The notes beneath the pieces were generated by a model, which worked only from the letters and a program-made list of their open reading frames with translations, was not told where the DNA came from and did not search any database. 64,000 nt of DNA from Methylococcaceae bacterium. Lineage in GTDB: Bacteria > Pseudomonadota > Gammaproteobacteria > Methylococcales > Methylomonadaceae. The stretch spans positions 1-64,000 of the forward strand of contig JADKAL010000008.1 of the NCBI GenBank assembly GCA_016715325.1, read 5' to 3'. Both the position numbers and the translations under genes were made by a program. The number at the start of each line of letters is the position of its first letter. Position 1 is the first letter of the stretch. Shown here one piece after another: positions 20,220 through 31,188 of the stretch.

Positions 20220-20220
20220 G
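19122..20220 (+). CDS. IS630-family transposase in two overlapping frames
   Basis: The first frame (19122-19412) encodes the helix-turn-helix region ([34 protein letters not shown]). The second (19348-20220) encodes the remaining helix-turn-helix and the DDE domain: [19 protein letters not shown], and [12 protein letters not shown] with the final Glu. A +1 shift at the tandem AGA AGG codons near 19366-19371 would give GLKRGKTRPS, a normal IS630 reading. Programmed +1 frameshifting at rare arginine codons, an inactivating insertion, or a read error are all possible. Confidence 0.85.
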
Positions 20221-20228
20221 TGTGTTGT

Positions 20229-21008
20229 TTAGTTCCCGTGGATTTCCGTATACAAGGCGCGGTATTCGTGTGTTAATTTGTGGTTCGGAACGTAATGCAC
20301 TAAAGGCTGCGACACCGAATGAGATTCCCTCACTTTTATCGAAGGCGAAAGCATGGCGCCGAGTACAGGTAGACCCTCGGCAATTAATGTATCGACCAAC
20401 TGCTGAGGCAGATTGGCTTGTCTTTGGAATTGGTTGACGATAATGCCTTCGATCTCCAGTTTTTGGTTGTGGTCGGCTTTGATTTCCGAGATCGTTTGCA
20501 TCAAGGTGTATAAAGCCTCTCTGGAAAAGCTGTCGCAATCGAACGGGATTAAACATTTATCGGCGGCAATCAGCGCGGATTGGCTATAAAAGTTGAGCAC
20601 CGGCGGCGTGTCGAGGTAAATATTGTCGAAGCCGGTCAGTTTATCCAGCGCTTCTTTCAATTTGAATGTTTTCATACGCGACTCCAAACGGCTTTGCAAC
20701 GGTTCGAGTTCCGGGTGAGAAGGTATTACGTACAGATTGGGAAACGGTGTCTCATGAATGGCGCTTTCTAATCCTGAGTTATTATTATTTCCGAATAAAG
20801 AAAGACTTAGGCAGTCCTTGAAAAAATGAGCGATGGTTTTATCGCTTTCCGTTACTTTCTTTCCTAGCAAATATTGGGTGGTATTGCCTTGAATATCCAG
20901 GTCAATTACTAAAGTCTTTTTTCCTTCGACAGCATTTATGGCTGCCAAGTTACAGGTAATAGTCGATTTACCGACCCCGCCTTTCTGATTAAAAATAACT
21001 CTGCGCAT
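20229..21008 (-). CDS. ParA/Soj-family ATPase (orphan)
   Basis: A 259-aa ATPase with the deviant Walker A motif KGGVGKST (residues 9-16), the DLDIQGN A-prime motif and YLDTPPVL as Walker B. It forms nucleotide-dependent dimers that position cargo such as DNA or protein clusters. No parB, no centromere-like repeat and no partner gene is visible nearby, so it is unlikely to be the chromosome-segregation ParA. Role unknown. The IS630 copy lies just beyond its 3' end. ybeL-like is next upstream. Confidence 0.88.
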   Translation of the reverse strand: MRRVIFNQKGGVGKSTITCNLAAINAVEGKKTLVIDLDIQGNTTQYLLGKKVTESDKTIAHFFKDCLSLSLFGNNNNSGLESAIHETPFPNLYVIPSHPELEPLQSRLESRMKTFKLKEALDKLTGFDNIYLDTPPVLNFYSQSALIAADKCLIPFDCDSFSREALYTLMQTISEIKADHNQKLEIEGIIVNQFQRQANLPQQLVDTLIAEGLPVLGAMLSPSIKVRESHSVSQPLVHYVPNHKLTHEYRALYTEIHGN

Positions 21009-21069
21009 AACAATTCCCCCGCGAAATCAAATAGATGAAGATAACATTATAGGGCTAACTGGGCTAATA

Positions 21070-21555
21070 TCAAATTCGTTGAAAAAGATGTCCGTGACAG
21101 ACAGGGCATTGGGGGATTTGGCTGGTTTCTTTGAATGCGATTTCCTTGCCGCATTTTTCACAACGAAACGTACCCGGCAACGTGACGGCGCCGCTTTGGT
21201 AGACATGATGCTTTGCTTGTTCGCCCAGTTTCGCCAGTTCGATACGGGTTTTATCGGCGATGCTCAAAAAGGCGTCCAACGCGAAGTTTTCGATCAGTTC
21301 AATATCGAACTTAAACCATTCCGAAAGTGAGTTTTTATCCTTTTGATCGGGTAAGCCGTGCGCGGCGCTCTCGATATCGCGTTTGAGCGCATCTGAAATA
21401 ATATCGATTTCTTCCAGCGTCAGATCGCCGGCTTTGCCGATTTTTTCTTTCGCAATTTCCAGGGCGTCCGCCATCGTATGAAGCGTATTGTCCATCGCGA
21501 TGTAAAGATGCTCCATCAATTCGGTGTACGCGCTGGTAAGTTTGTTTTTGTCCAT
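21070..21555 (-). CDS. zinc-ribbon protein, DUF1451 (YbeL-like)
   Basis: A 161-aa protein from MDKNKLTSAYTELMEHLY, with a helical N-terminal two-thirds and a C-terminal zinc ribbon CEKCG...CPVCHG. The start at 21555 follows TTGAGGAGCAAC. A longer open frame to 22050 overlaps leuS on the opposite strand and is rejected. It is divergent from leuS, as ybeL lies near leuS in enterics. Function is unknown. Confidence 0.85.
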   Translation of the reverse strand: MDKNKLTSAYTELMEHLYIAMDNTLHTMADALEIAKEKIGKAGDLTLEEIDIISDALKRDIESAAHGLPDQKDKNSLSEWFKFDIELIENFALDAFLSIADKTRIELAKLGEQAKHHVYQSGAVTLPGTFRCEKCGKEIAFKETSQIPQCPVCHGHLFQRI

Positions 21556-21639
21556 GGTGTTGCTCCTCAAAAATTGGCACTTTAGATTTAGTCTTGTGTA
21601 CGGTATTCTAACGTTTTTGATTGAAGATAGACGAGAAGG

Positions 21640-24117
21640 ATGCAGGAAAATTATCAGCCGCTTGACATAGAACAAAATGTACAGAAACTTTGGGCGGAAT
21701 CCGGTACGTTTAAGGCAACGGAAACAACGTCTGCCGAAAAATATTATTGCTTGTCCATGTTTCCCTATCCCAGCGGTAAATTGCACATGGGACATGTCCG
21801 CAATTACACCATCGGCGATGTTATTAGCCGTTATCAACGCATGTTGGGCAAAAATGTTCTGCAACCGATGGGCTGGGACGCCTTCGGACTTCCTGCTGAA
21901 AATGCCGCCATGCAGCACGGCGTTCATCCGGCGGAATGGACGTACAGCAATATCGACTACATGCGCGATCAGCTTAAACGGCTGGGATTCGGTTACGATT
22001 GGGATCGGGAAATCGCCACCTGCGATCCTGACTACTACAAGTGGGAGCAATGGTTTTTCCTGAAGCTACTGGAAAAAGGCTTGGCGTATAAAAAGACTGC
22101 GCCGGTTAACTGGTGTCCGCATGATATGACCGTGTTAGCGAATGAGCAAGTTATTGACGGTTGTTGCTGGCGTTGCGATACCAAAGTCGAACGAAAGGAA
22201 ATCGCTCAGTGGTTTCTGAAGATAACCGCTTATGCCGATGAATTGTTGCAATCGCTCGATACGCTGGACGGCTGGCCGGAGCAGGTCAAGACCATGCAAG
22301 CCAATTGGATCGGCAAAAGCTACGGCGTGCGTTTTGCTTTTCCTTATCAATTGGACGGCAAAGACGAATTACTTTGGGTTTATACGACGCGTGCCGATAC
22401 CATCATGGGTGTTACCTTTTGTGCGGTTGCGGCTGCACATCCGTTGGCAATTCATGCTTCCAAGTCGAATGCCAAGCTAGCCGAGTTCTTAAAAGAATGC
22501 GAGCAAAGCGGTACCGCCGAAGCAGACATGGCGACGATGGAAAAGAAAGGTCTGCCGACCGGCATCTCAGTTACTCACCCGTTAACGGGTGAACAAATCC
22601 CCGTTTGGGTCGGTAACTATGTCTTGATGAGTTACGGCGAAGGCGCCGTCATGGCCGTGCCAGCACATGATGAGCGGGATTTTTATTTTGCCAACACGTA
22701 CGGCTTGCCGATTGTTCAAGTTCTTGATCGTAACGCAGCAGATACCAAATCGTTCGATCAAAAAGCATGGCAAGAATGGTATGCGTCGAAGGACGAGAAA
22801 ATGGTGTTGGTAAATAGTGGCAATTACAGTGGACTTAGCCATAAAGCCGCCATCGATGCCATTGCCGACGACCTTAAAATTAAAAATCTCGGCGACAAAC
22901 AAGTCCAATTCCGCCTGCGCGATTGGGGCGTATCCCGCCAACGTTATTGGGGCGCGCCGATACCGGTAATTTATTGCGACGATTGCGGTACGGTTCCCGT
23001 GCCGGAGCAGGATTTGCCTGTCACTTTACCTAAAGACGTGGTATTGGACGGTTCGCAATCGCCCTTAGTTGCGCATCCGACTTTCTCGAAATGTAACTGT
23101 CCCACATGTGCTAAACCGGCGCGGCGTGAAACCGATACCTTCGATACCTTTATGGAGTCGTCCTGGTATTTTGCTAGGTTTGCCTGTAACAAGGCGGATG
23201 CTATGCTGGATAAAGAAGTCGATCATTGGTTACCGGTCGATCATTATATTGGCGGAATTGAGCATGCCATCCTGCATTTGCTGTACTCTCGCTTTTATAC
23301 AAAATTGTTGCGGGATGAAGGGTTAGTGGCATGCGACGAGCCATTTAAAAAGCTCCTGACGCAAGGGATGGTTCTGAAAGACGGGAGTAAGATGTCGAAG
23401 TCCAAAGGCAATACCGTCGATCCGCAGGGCTTAATCGACCAATACGGTGCGGATACTGTGCGGTTGTTTATTATGTTCGCCGCCCCGCCCGAACAATCTC
23501 TGGAATGGTCGGATAGCGGCGTAGAAGGCGCATCCCGGTTTTTAAAGCGACTTTGGAAGCAGGTGTATCAACATGTGTCAGGCGGTATTCCTGAACAAAC
23601 TCTCGATACGGCGTCCTTAACATCGGAACAACAAGCCGTAAGAAGGCAGTTACATCAAACGATCCAGAAAGTGACGCACGACATGGGTGTTCGCACCATC
23701 TACAACACGGCAATCGCCGCGAATATGGAATTATTGAATACGCTGTCCAGATTCGAAGACGATAGCGCCAACGGTAAAGCGATACGGCAAGAGGCGTTAA
23801 ATGCTATCGTTTTGATGTTATCGCCCATCGTTCCGCATATTTGTCACCAACTGTGGCAAGATTTAGGGCATAGCGATTCGGTTGTCAGCGTTTCTTGGCC
23901 GCAATTCGACGAATCGGCGCTCGTTCAGGATTCGATAGAATTCGTTCTACAAATAAACGGTAAACTGCGGAGTAAGCTATCGCTACCGACTTCAGCAACC
24001 AACGACGAAATCGAAAAGGCCGCGTTAGCGGATGTAAATATCGTTAAATTTATTGAGGGACAACCGGTGAAAAAAATCGTTATCGTGCCGAAAAAACTAG
24101 TTAATATCGTAATTTAG
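21640..24117 (+). CDS. leuS: leucyl-tRNA synthetase
   Basis: An 825-aa class I synthetase. [12 protein letters not shown] is the HIGH box (about residue 49), KMSKSKGN lies near 584, and the CP1 editing domain is present ([22 protein letters not shown]). A CxxC pair in the zinc region (WCPHD..., CCWRC) is also seen. It is complete and intact, in contrast with ileS. It begins an operon with lptE and holA. Confidence 0.98.
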   Translation: MQENYQPLDIEQNVQKLWAESGTFKATETTSAEKYYCLSMFPYPSGKLHMGHVRNYTIGDVISRYQRMLGKNVLQPMGWDAFGLPAENAAMQHGVHPAEWTYSNIDYMRDQLKRLGFGYDWDREIATCDPDYYKWEQWFFLKLLEKGLAYKKTAPVNWCPHDMTVLANEQVIDGCCWRCDTKVERKEIAQWFLKITAYADELLQSLDTLDGWPEQVKTMQANWIGKSYGVRFAFPYQLDGKDELLWVYTTRADTIMGVTFCAVAAAHPLAIHASKSNAKLAEFLKECEQSGTAEADMATMEKKGLPTGISVTHPLTGEQIPVWVGNYVLMSYGEGAVMAVPAHDERDFYFANTYGLPIVQVLDRNAADTKSFDQKAWQEWYASKDEKMVLVNSGNYSGLSHKAAIDAIADDLKIKNLGDKQVQFRLRDWGVSRQRYWGAPIPVIYCDDCGTVPVPEQDLPVTLPKDVVLDGSQSPLVAHPTFSKCNCPTCAKPARRETDTFDTFMESSWYFARFACNKADAMLDKEVDHWLPVDHYIGGIEHAILHLLYSRFYTKLLRDEGLVACDEPFKKLLTQGMVLKDGSKMSKSKGNTVDPQGLIDQYGADTVRLFIMFAAPPEQSLEWSDSGVEGASRFLKRLWKQVYQHVSGGIPEQTLDTASLTSEQQAVRRQLHQTIQKVTHDMGVRTIYNTAIAANMELLNTLSRFEDDSANGKAIRQEALNAIVLMLSPIVPHICHQLWQDLGHSDSVVSVSWPQFDESALVQDSIEFVLQINGKLRSKLSLPTSATNDEIEKAALADVNIVKFIEGQPVKKIVIVPKKLVNIVI

Positions 24118-24127
24118 GCGGAATAAA

Positions 24128-24625
24128 GTGCGGATTAGAATAGCTATCGTAGCCATAACGGCACTTGTAACAAGCGCATGCGGTTATCACATGCGCGGCG
24201 CTTACGATTTGCCGAAGTCCATGAAAACTGTTTATATTCAAGGCGGTTCATCGATATTCAGGGAACAGTTCAGCGCCATGTTGAAGTCTTCGTCAGGTCA
24301 ATTGGTTGATTCGCCCGATAAAGCTGAAGTGATTCTAAACATCTATAAAGACGGGGTGGAACGCAGGGTCTTGTCGTTAAGCGAAAGAGGCCGGTCGAAC
24401 GATATCGAGCTCGCCGGACATATCGAATACGATCTGCGCGATGCCCAAAACAATATAGTAGTGCCCAAGGAACCGGTTGACTTTAGAAAAGAATATTTCA
24501 ACGACCAGCAAGATGTGATGGCCAAAGATAACGAAGAAACCGTTATCAGAAAGGAAATGTATCAACAAGTCGTAAGAACAATCATAAACCGGGGCAGGGC
24601 GGCATTCGAAACGATGGTTAAATAA
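24128..24625 (+). CDS. lptE: LPS-assembly lipoprotein LptE
   Basis: A 165-aa lipoprotein that plugs the LptD barrel for lipopolysaccharide export to the outer leaflet. The N-terminus has a lipobox ending SAC (Cys18), followed by the typical GYHMRG start of LptE. The start codon is GTG, 10 bases after leuS. holA begins one base after its stop, so the three genes form one unit. Confidence 0.93.
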   Translation: MRIRIAIVAITALVTSACGYHMRGAYDLPKSMKTVYIQGGSSIFREQFSAMLKSSSGQLVDSPDKAEVILNIYKDGVERRVLSLSERGRSNDIELAGHIEYDLRDAQNNIVVPKEPVDFRKEYFNDQQDVMAKDNEETVIRKEMYQQVVRTIINRGRAAFETMVK

Positions 24626-24626
24626 G

Positions 24627-25646
24627 ATGCAAATCAAGCCGCCGCAGTTGGCTGGCGTATTGCAGAAAGGTTTGGCTCCGGTTTATTTTCTCAGCGGCGA
24701 TGAACCGCAGCAGGTCGGCGAACTTGCCGATTTAATCAGGAAATCGGCAAAGCAAAGCGATTATCTCTCGCGTGAAATTTTTTTTGCAGACAAAAATTTC
24801 GATTGGAGGCAGCTAAATGCCGCCTCCGAAACCTTATCCATCTTTGCCGATAAAAAGATAATCGATCTCAAGCTTGCCGGAACGCCGGGGCTGGACGGCG
24901 GCAAGGCCTTAACGGCTTATTGCCAGCGGTTGCCGGAAGATACTTTGCTGTTGATATCGATGGGCAAAATAAACAAGGAAAGCCAAAAATCATCCTGGTT
25001 TCAAGCGATAGACAAGGTCGGTTGCATCATTCAGGTTTGGCCGCTGTCAGGACAAGACTTAATCCGCTGGATTCAGGAAAGGATGCAGAAAAGAGGGATA
25101 GTGCCGGATCCAGGTGCGGTTAAATTGTTGGCCGACCGGGTTGAAGGCAATTTATTGGCGGCAGCGCAAGAAATCGAAAAACTGTATGTTCTGTATGGCG
25201 CAGGTAAACTGAGTTCGCAGCAAATTATCGAAGTCGTGGCTGATAGTTCCCGTTATGACGTTTTTAAACTGGTCGAATCGGCTTTGGCGGGACACGCCGA
25301 TAAGGTGCTTAAAATACTGTCATCCCTGAAAGCTGAAGATGCTTCGCCCGTTTTAGTACTGTGGGCGCTCGTGCGGGAAGCAAGAATTCTGATCAGCTAC
25401 AAAGCCGCAAAAAGTCAAAACGAAAAGGATTCCCTTTTAAGAAATCAGGGGGGTTGGGGAGAGCGTAAGCAATGGCTTGAACTTTCATCCAAGCGTTTAA
25501 GCTATACCGAGTTAAACCAAATTTTGGTTTTAGGCGCAAAAGCCGACCGCCAGATTAAAGGCCAGCAACAGGGTGATGCTTGGGAGACTTTGCTGGAGGG
25601 CTGTTTAGGCCTGGTTTCGGTTTCGCTGATGGATAAAACGGGATAA
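24627..25646 (+). CDS. holA: DNA polymerase III subunit delta
   Basis: The clamp-loader delta subunit that opens the beta clamp, 339 aa. It starts MQIKPPQLAGVLQKGLAPVYFLSGDEPQQ, with the non-catalytic AAA-like fold and the helical collar domain. The position directly after lptE is conserved across Gammaproteobacteria. The following about 200 bases (25647-25845) hold no gene. Confidence 0.94.
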   Translation: MQIKPPQLAGVLQKGLAPVYFLSGDEPQQVGELADLIRKSAKQSDYLSREIFFADKNFDWRQLNAASETLSIFADKKIIDLKLAGTPGLDGGKALTAYCQRLPEDTLLLISMGKINKESQKSSWFQAIDKVGCIIQVWPLSGQDLIRWIQERMQKRGIVPDPGAVKLLADRVEGNLLAAAQEIEKLYVLYGAGKLSSQQIIEVVADSSRYDVFKLVESALAGHADKVLKILSSLKAEDASPVLVLWALVREARILISYKAAKSQNEKDSLLRNQGGWGERKQWLELSSKRLSYTELNQILVLGAKADRQIKGQQQGDAWETLLEGCLGLVSVSLMDKTG

Positions 25647-25845
25647 TTGTACCTCGGGCGCAGCGTTGTAGAATCTGCTATTACGCGGCTTTGATATTCC
25701 TGTTTTCCGCACAAGACTACAACCCAAGTCGCCTTTTTTTGTATTTTCCTTTACAGTATTTTGCAAAATGCTGTAAATAAGTCGGATGATTCTTTCAATT
25801 TAAGAATCGTCATTCATTAAAAACAATAATAAAGAGGAGAGTACG

Positions 25846-26172
25846 ATGAACCTTGATAATAAATTTACCGCGTTACAGCTTGCCATCATCAACGACCAAG
25901 CCGCCCTTTACACTTGTGCATGTCCTCTTCATGTCAGTATGCAGATTACCAATTTGCGTAAATTATTCGATTACCAAAATCAGTGTTTGCAAATGGACGA
26001 TCTCGCCGAAAACAATGTCCTAACCCAAGTGCATCAACGCATTGCCGAAGCTACAAAACAAGCACATCAAGTTATGGAACAATGTCTTGACGAAATATTG
26101 GATATGGAAGGCTGGGATAGAACCAAAATGGAGATGCCTGCCGGAATTCGTAAGCGTATGGATGAGCATTGA
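25846..26172 (+). CDS. conserved-looking hypothetical protein, 108 aa
   Basis: ATG at 25846 follows AAGAGGAGAG, a strong ribosome-binding site. The product is soluble and helical with no signal or membrane segment. It has a cysteine/histidine cluster CACPLH near residue 25 that could bind a metal, and a further Cys near 47 and 85. I do not recognise a family. It is flanked by holA and tgt with about 200 and 110 bases, so it is probably its own transcript. Confidence 0.7.
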   Translation: MNLDNKFTALQLAIINDQAALYTCACPLHVSMQITNLRKLFDYQNQCLQMDDLAENNVLTQVHQRIAEATKQAHQVMEQCLDEILDMEGWDRTKMEMPAGIRKRMDEH

Positions 26173-26248
26173 TTTTTTCGTGTTTAATCGCGCAATAGAT
26201 TATTAAAGAGCATCGTTCTGGTGAAGTAATTTGGGTCAGCTTTAATAA

Positions 26249-27400
<1,152 letters not shown>

Positions 27401-27442
27401 TAGGCGATTAGATAAAAATATTGAATTAACCCGAGGATTACA

Positions 27443-27790
27443 ATGAGTTTCTTTATCTCTGACGCTATGGCAGCCGGATCGACCGCTGTCCAACAACCCG
27501 GTATGGAAGGCCTGCTTTTCCCCATCGGTATATTAGTGTTTTTCTATTTCCTGTTTCTACGTCCTCAAGCTCAGCGCGCTAAAGAGAAAAAACAAATGGT
27601 CGCTGCGTTAGGTAAAAATACAGAAGTCGTAACAGCTGGCGGCATTTTAGGAAAAGTGGTCGATCTGGACGATAATTTCGTAAAACTTGAAGTCGGCGAC
27701 AATATGTTTATCCAGGTACAACGTCAAAGTATTGAAACGATGCTGCCTAAAGGAACTTACAAGGCAGTCACCAAAAAGGCCAGTGTCTAA
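27443..27790 (+). CDS. yajC: preprotein translocase subunit YajC
   Basis: A 115-aa single-pass inner-membrane protein (hydrophobic segment about residues 27-43, ending FLRPQ) with a small cytoplasmic domain (KNTEVVTAGGILGKVV). It associates with SecDF. The ATG has GAGGATTACA upstream. Short tail compared with some homologues. Confidence 0.96.
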   Translation: MSFFISDAMAAGSTAVQQPGMEGLLFPIGILVFFYFLFLRPQAQRAKEKKQMVAALGKNTEVVTAGGILGKVVDLDDNFVKLEVGDNMFIQVQRQSIETMLPKGTYKAVTKKASV

Positions 27791-27865
27791 CCGACAGGTC
27801 ACACACCGCTAGGTCGCTCAGCAAAAACTCAGAAGCCTCGCGCAGTTTAATAGATGGAATAACAG

Positions 27866-29707
27866 ATGCAAAACTACTACCCTCTGTGGAAAAACCTACT
27901 AATAATAGGCATTTTTCTAATCAGTTTAATCTATTCGTTGCCTAACATTTACGGTGAAGATCCGTCTGTACAGGTTTCTTCAACCAAACCGTTAACCCAA
28001 GAACAAGCCAGCAAAGTCGAAGCGACCATCAAATCCAACGGCGTGAGTTCAAAAGGATTCGAGTTTAAAGACGGCAGGATTTTGGTCCGTTTCGCGAATA
28101 CCGACGATCAGTTAAAAATTTCCGACCTGCTGAGAGATCAAATGGGTAGCGACGCCACGGTGGCTTTGAATTTGGCGCCGACAACGCCGAGCTGGTTGCA
28201 GTCGATCGGCGCTGACGCGATGTATTTGGGCTTAGACTTACGCGGCGGGGTGCATTTTCTGCTCGAAGTCGATATGGATGCGGCTGTGAAGCAAGCGGAA
28301 GAGCGCTATACCGAAGATTTGCGCATAGCGCTGCGCGAAGCCAAGATCCGTTACGTGTCTGTAACAAAAGACGGCGGTTTCATCAAACTTAAATTGAAAT
28401 CGGCGGAAGATAAAGAAGCGGTCTATAAGGTTTTTAATAAAGATTTACGTGGTTTAAAAGTAACCGAACCGGCAGAACAAGACGAGCTTTGGGCAAAAAT
28501 GTCCGAAGCCGATGTGCGTGAAGTTAAAAAAAATGCCGTTGCGCAAAACATGACCACGCTACGTAATCGGGTTAATGAATTGGGTGTTGCGGAGCCGGTT
28601 ATTCAACAACAAGGCGATAACCGTATTGTGGTGCAGTTACCAGGTGTGCAAGATACTACCAGAGCAAAAGAAATTTTAGGCACGACCGCCACCTTGGAAT
28701 ACCGTTTGGTGGATGTCGAACACGATTTACAGAAAGCCGTCGAAGGCCATGTGCCGGTCGGCAGCAAGCTCTATTTCGATAAAAACAAGAGTCCGGTCTT
28801 GTTAGATAAACGAATCATCGTCACCGGCGATCAAATTGTCGATGCTTCTTCGGGCATGGATCAAGACGGTCGCCCTGCTGTTTTCATTACCTTGAACGGT
28901 GTCGGCGCCGCTAAGATGGGTAAATTGACCCAAACCAATATCGGCAAACCGATGGCAGTCGTGTTTATCGAAAATAAAGTAGAAACAAAGGTTGTGGACG
29001 GCCAAAAAGTTCGGCATAAAGAAATAGTCGAACAAGTCATCAGTGTGGCGACCATTCAAGGCGTGTTCAGCAAACGTTTCCAAACCACAGGGCTGGAAAA
29101 TCCTCAGGAAGCCAGAAATCTTGCGTTATTGCTGAGAGCAGGCGCGTTGGCGGCTCCGGTCGATATTGTCGAAGAACGCACGGTCGGTCCAAGTTTAGGT
29201 CAAGACAATATTAACAAAGGTATCTTGTCCTTTGTTGTCGGCTTCATATTGGTTGTGTTGTTAATGGCGGGTTATTACAAAGTCTTCGGCATGATAGCGG
29301 ACTTAGCGCTTGCATTTAACGTCGTGATCGTTGTCGCGATCTTATCCATGCTGCAAGCAACGCTGACTCTGCCGGGGATTGCAGGGATTATCTTGACCGT
29401 CGGTATGTCCGTCGATGCTAACGTTCTGATTTTCGAAAGGATACGTGAAGAGCTTAGAAACGGCGTATCGCCCCAAACTGCCATTTATATGGGCTACGAT
29501 AGAGCTTTCGCGACGATTTTAGATTCGCACGTTACCAACTTAGTGGTTGCGATTGTGTTGTTCGCTTTCGGTACCGGTTCGGTCAAAGGTTTTGCGGTGA
29601 CGCTCATTATCGGTATTTTGTCTTCCATGTTTACCGCAATATCCGGTACCCGGATGGTAATCAATTGGATATACGGAAATCGCCGGGTTGACAGTTTGTC
29701 TATCTAG
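27866..29707 (+). CDS. secD: protein-export membrane protein SecD
   Basis: A 613-aa RND-type motor subunit that uses the proton gradient to complete export. One N-terminal membrane segment is followed by a large periplasmic domain (YLGLDLRGGVHFLLEV). A C-terminal five-helix block carries the conserved GMSVDANVLIFERIREE. secF follows after 44 bases. Confidence 0.97.
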   Translation: MQNYYPLWKNLLIIGIFLISLIYSLPNIYGEDPSVQVSSTKPLTQEQASKVEATIKSNGVSSKGFEFKDGRILVRFANTDDQLKISDLLRDQMGSDATVALNLAPTTPSWLQSIGADAMYLGLDLRGGVHFLLEVDMDAAVKQAEERYTEDLRIALREAKIRYVSVTKDGGFIKLKLKSAEDKEAVYKVFNKDLRGLKVTEPAEQDELWAKMSEADVREVKKNAVAQNMTTLRNRVNELGVAEPVIQQQGDNRIVVQLPGVQDTTRAKEILGTTATLEYRLVDVEHDLQKAVEGHVPVGSKLYFDKNKSPVLLDKRIIVTGDQIVDASSGMDQDGRPAVFITLNGVGAAKMGKLTQTNIGKPMAVVFIENKVETKVVDGQKVRHKEIVEQVISVATIQGVFSKRFQTTGLENPQEARNLALLLRAGALAAPVDIVEERTVGPSLGQDNINKGILSFVVGFILVVLLMAGYYKVFGMIADLALAFNVVIVVAILSMLQATLTLPGIAGIILTVGMSVDANVLIFERIREELRNGVSPQTAIYMGYDRAFATILDSHVTNLVVAIVLFAFGTGSVKGFAVTLIIGILSSMFTAISGTRMVINWIYGNRRVDSLSI

Positions 29708-29751
29708 TAACGACTACTCGCAATGTTCTTAAATAACAATTTAATGCACTT

Positions 29752-30678
29752 ATGAACCGTAAACAAATTGATTTTATCGGTAACCGAAAAATAGCCATGA
29801 CCTTTTCGGGTATATTGATGGTGGTTGCCATTATTTCTTTGGCCGTTAAAGGCTTGCATATGGGTATCGATTTTACCGGCGGTACCATCATAGAAGTCGG
29901 TTATCAGCAAGCTGCCGACCTAACCGCCATCCGTAAAACCTTAAGCGAGTCCGGCTTTGAAAATGCGTCCGTACAGAATTTCGGTACGACGAAAGACGTA
30001 CTTATTCGCTTAAAATTGCAAGAAGGCGTGAGTAGTGCGGATCAAAGCACCCGCGTGCTTGAAGCCCTCAACAAAAATACGACAACGCCCGGCAGTTTAC
30101 GTCGCGTTGAATTTGTGGGACCGCAAGTCGGCGACGACTTAGCGCAAGACGGCTTTTTGGCTTTGCTGTATTCCACCATCGCGATCTTGATATATGTGGC
30201 TTGGCGTTTTGAATGGAAATTCTCCGTCGGCGCTATTATTGCGACGTTTCACGACGTTATCGTAACGCTGGGCGTCTTTTCCGTATTCGCGCTGGAGTTC
30301 GATTTGACCGTGTTAGCGGCGATTCTTGCGCTGATCGGTTATTCGCTTAATGATACGATCGTTATTTACGATAGAATCCGGGAAAACTTCAGAAACATGA
30401 GGAAGACCTCGACTATCGATATTATGAATATCGCAATCAACGATACCTTAAGCCGTACTATCATGATCTCGATGACGGTTTTCCTGGTGCTACTATCGCT
30501 GTTTTTCTTGGGCGGAGAAGTCATCCATAACTTTTCGATTGCCCTATTATTCGGCGTGGTTTTCGGTACCTATTCTTCTATATTTATTGCCAGTCCGGCT
30601 GCGTTGATATTGGGAATTAGCCACGAAGACCTCATCGTTCCTGAAAAAGAAGGTGCGCATTTGGATGGCATGCCTTAA
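29752..30678 (+). CDS. secF: protein-export membrane protein SecF
   Basis: A 308-aa partner of SecD. It shows the N-terminal IDFTGGTIIEVGY block, periplasmic domain P4 and six membrane segments, including GYSLNDTIVIYDRIRENFR. The end of the yajC-secDF unit. Confidence 0.97.
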   Translation: MNRKQIDFIGNRKIAMTFSGILMVVAIISLAVKGLHMGIDFTGGTIIEVGYQQAADLTAIRKTLSESGFENASVQNFGTTKDVLIRLKLQEGVSSADQSTRVLEALNKNTTTPGSLRRVEFVGPQVGDDLAQDGFLALLYSTIAILIYVAWRFEWKFSVGAIIATFHDVIVTLGVFSVFALEFDLTVLAAILALIGYSLNDTIVIYDRIRENFRNMRKTSTIDIMNIAINDTLSRTIMISMTVFLVLLSLFFLGGEVIHNFSIALLFGVVFGTYSSIFIASPAALILGISHEDLIVPEKEGAHLDGMP

Positions 30679-30756
30679 CAGTCGGAGCGGTCTTAAAGAC
30701 TGAATCGGTTATAATAAAACATTAATTTCATTATCTTTTTGGAGTTTTAAAAAAAT

Positions 30757-31188
30757 ATGGCGATAGAACGCACTTTTTCCATCATCAAACCCGATGCAGT
30801 TGCAAAAAACGTTATCGGTGAAATTTACAGCCGTTTTGAACAAAACGGTCTGAAAATCATTGCCGCAAAAATGTTGCACTTAACTCAAGCGCAAGCGGAA
30901 GGATTTTACGCCGAACACAAAGAGCGCGGTTTTTTCAAAGACCTAGTTGCATTTATGATTTCCGGACCTGTTATTATGCAAGTGTTGGAAGGCGAAAATG
31001 CCGTACTCAAACACCGTGAGATCATGGGTGCAACCAATCCGAAAGAAGCAGCACCCGGCACAATCCGTGCCGATTTCGCCAACAGCATCGACGAAAATGC
31101 CGTCCACGGTTCTGATGCGCTTGCTACGGCTCAAAGAGAAATTGCGTACTTTTTCTCCGACGATGAACTCTGCCCTCGCACCCGCTAA
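30757..31188 (+). CDS. ndk: nucleoside diphosphate kinase
   Basis: Transfers gamma-phosphate between nucleoside triphosphates and diphosphates through a phospho-histidine, 143 aa. IKPDAVAKN at the N-terminus and the active-site NAVHGSDA motif are present. A TATAAT at 30710-30715 is a possible -10 element. The last 26 bases overlap the start of rlmN in another frame. Confidence 0.97.
   Translation: MAIERTFSIIKPDAVAKNVIGEIYSRFEQNGLKIIAAKMLHLTQAQAEGFYAEHKERGFFKDLVAFMISGPVIMQVLEGENAVLKHREIMGATNPKEAAPGTIRADFANSIDENAVHGSDALATAQREIAYFFSDDELCPRTR

Noticed and set aside
21556..22050. Upstream extension of the minus-strand YbeL-like frame
   Set aside because: It lies opposite leuS, and the natural start MDKNKLTSAY at 21555 has a good ribosome-binding site.
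27866..30678. Several minus-strand frames of 60-100 residues over secD and secF
   Set aside because: Antisense to clear, conserved genes and without any domain; typical shadow frames.
30998..31162. Early part of the long frame containing rlmN
   Set aside because: It overlaps ndk for about 190 bases in another frame; RlmN homology begins after 31163.
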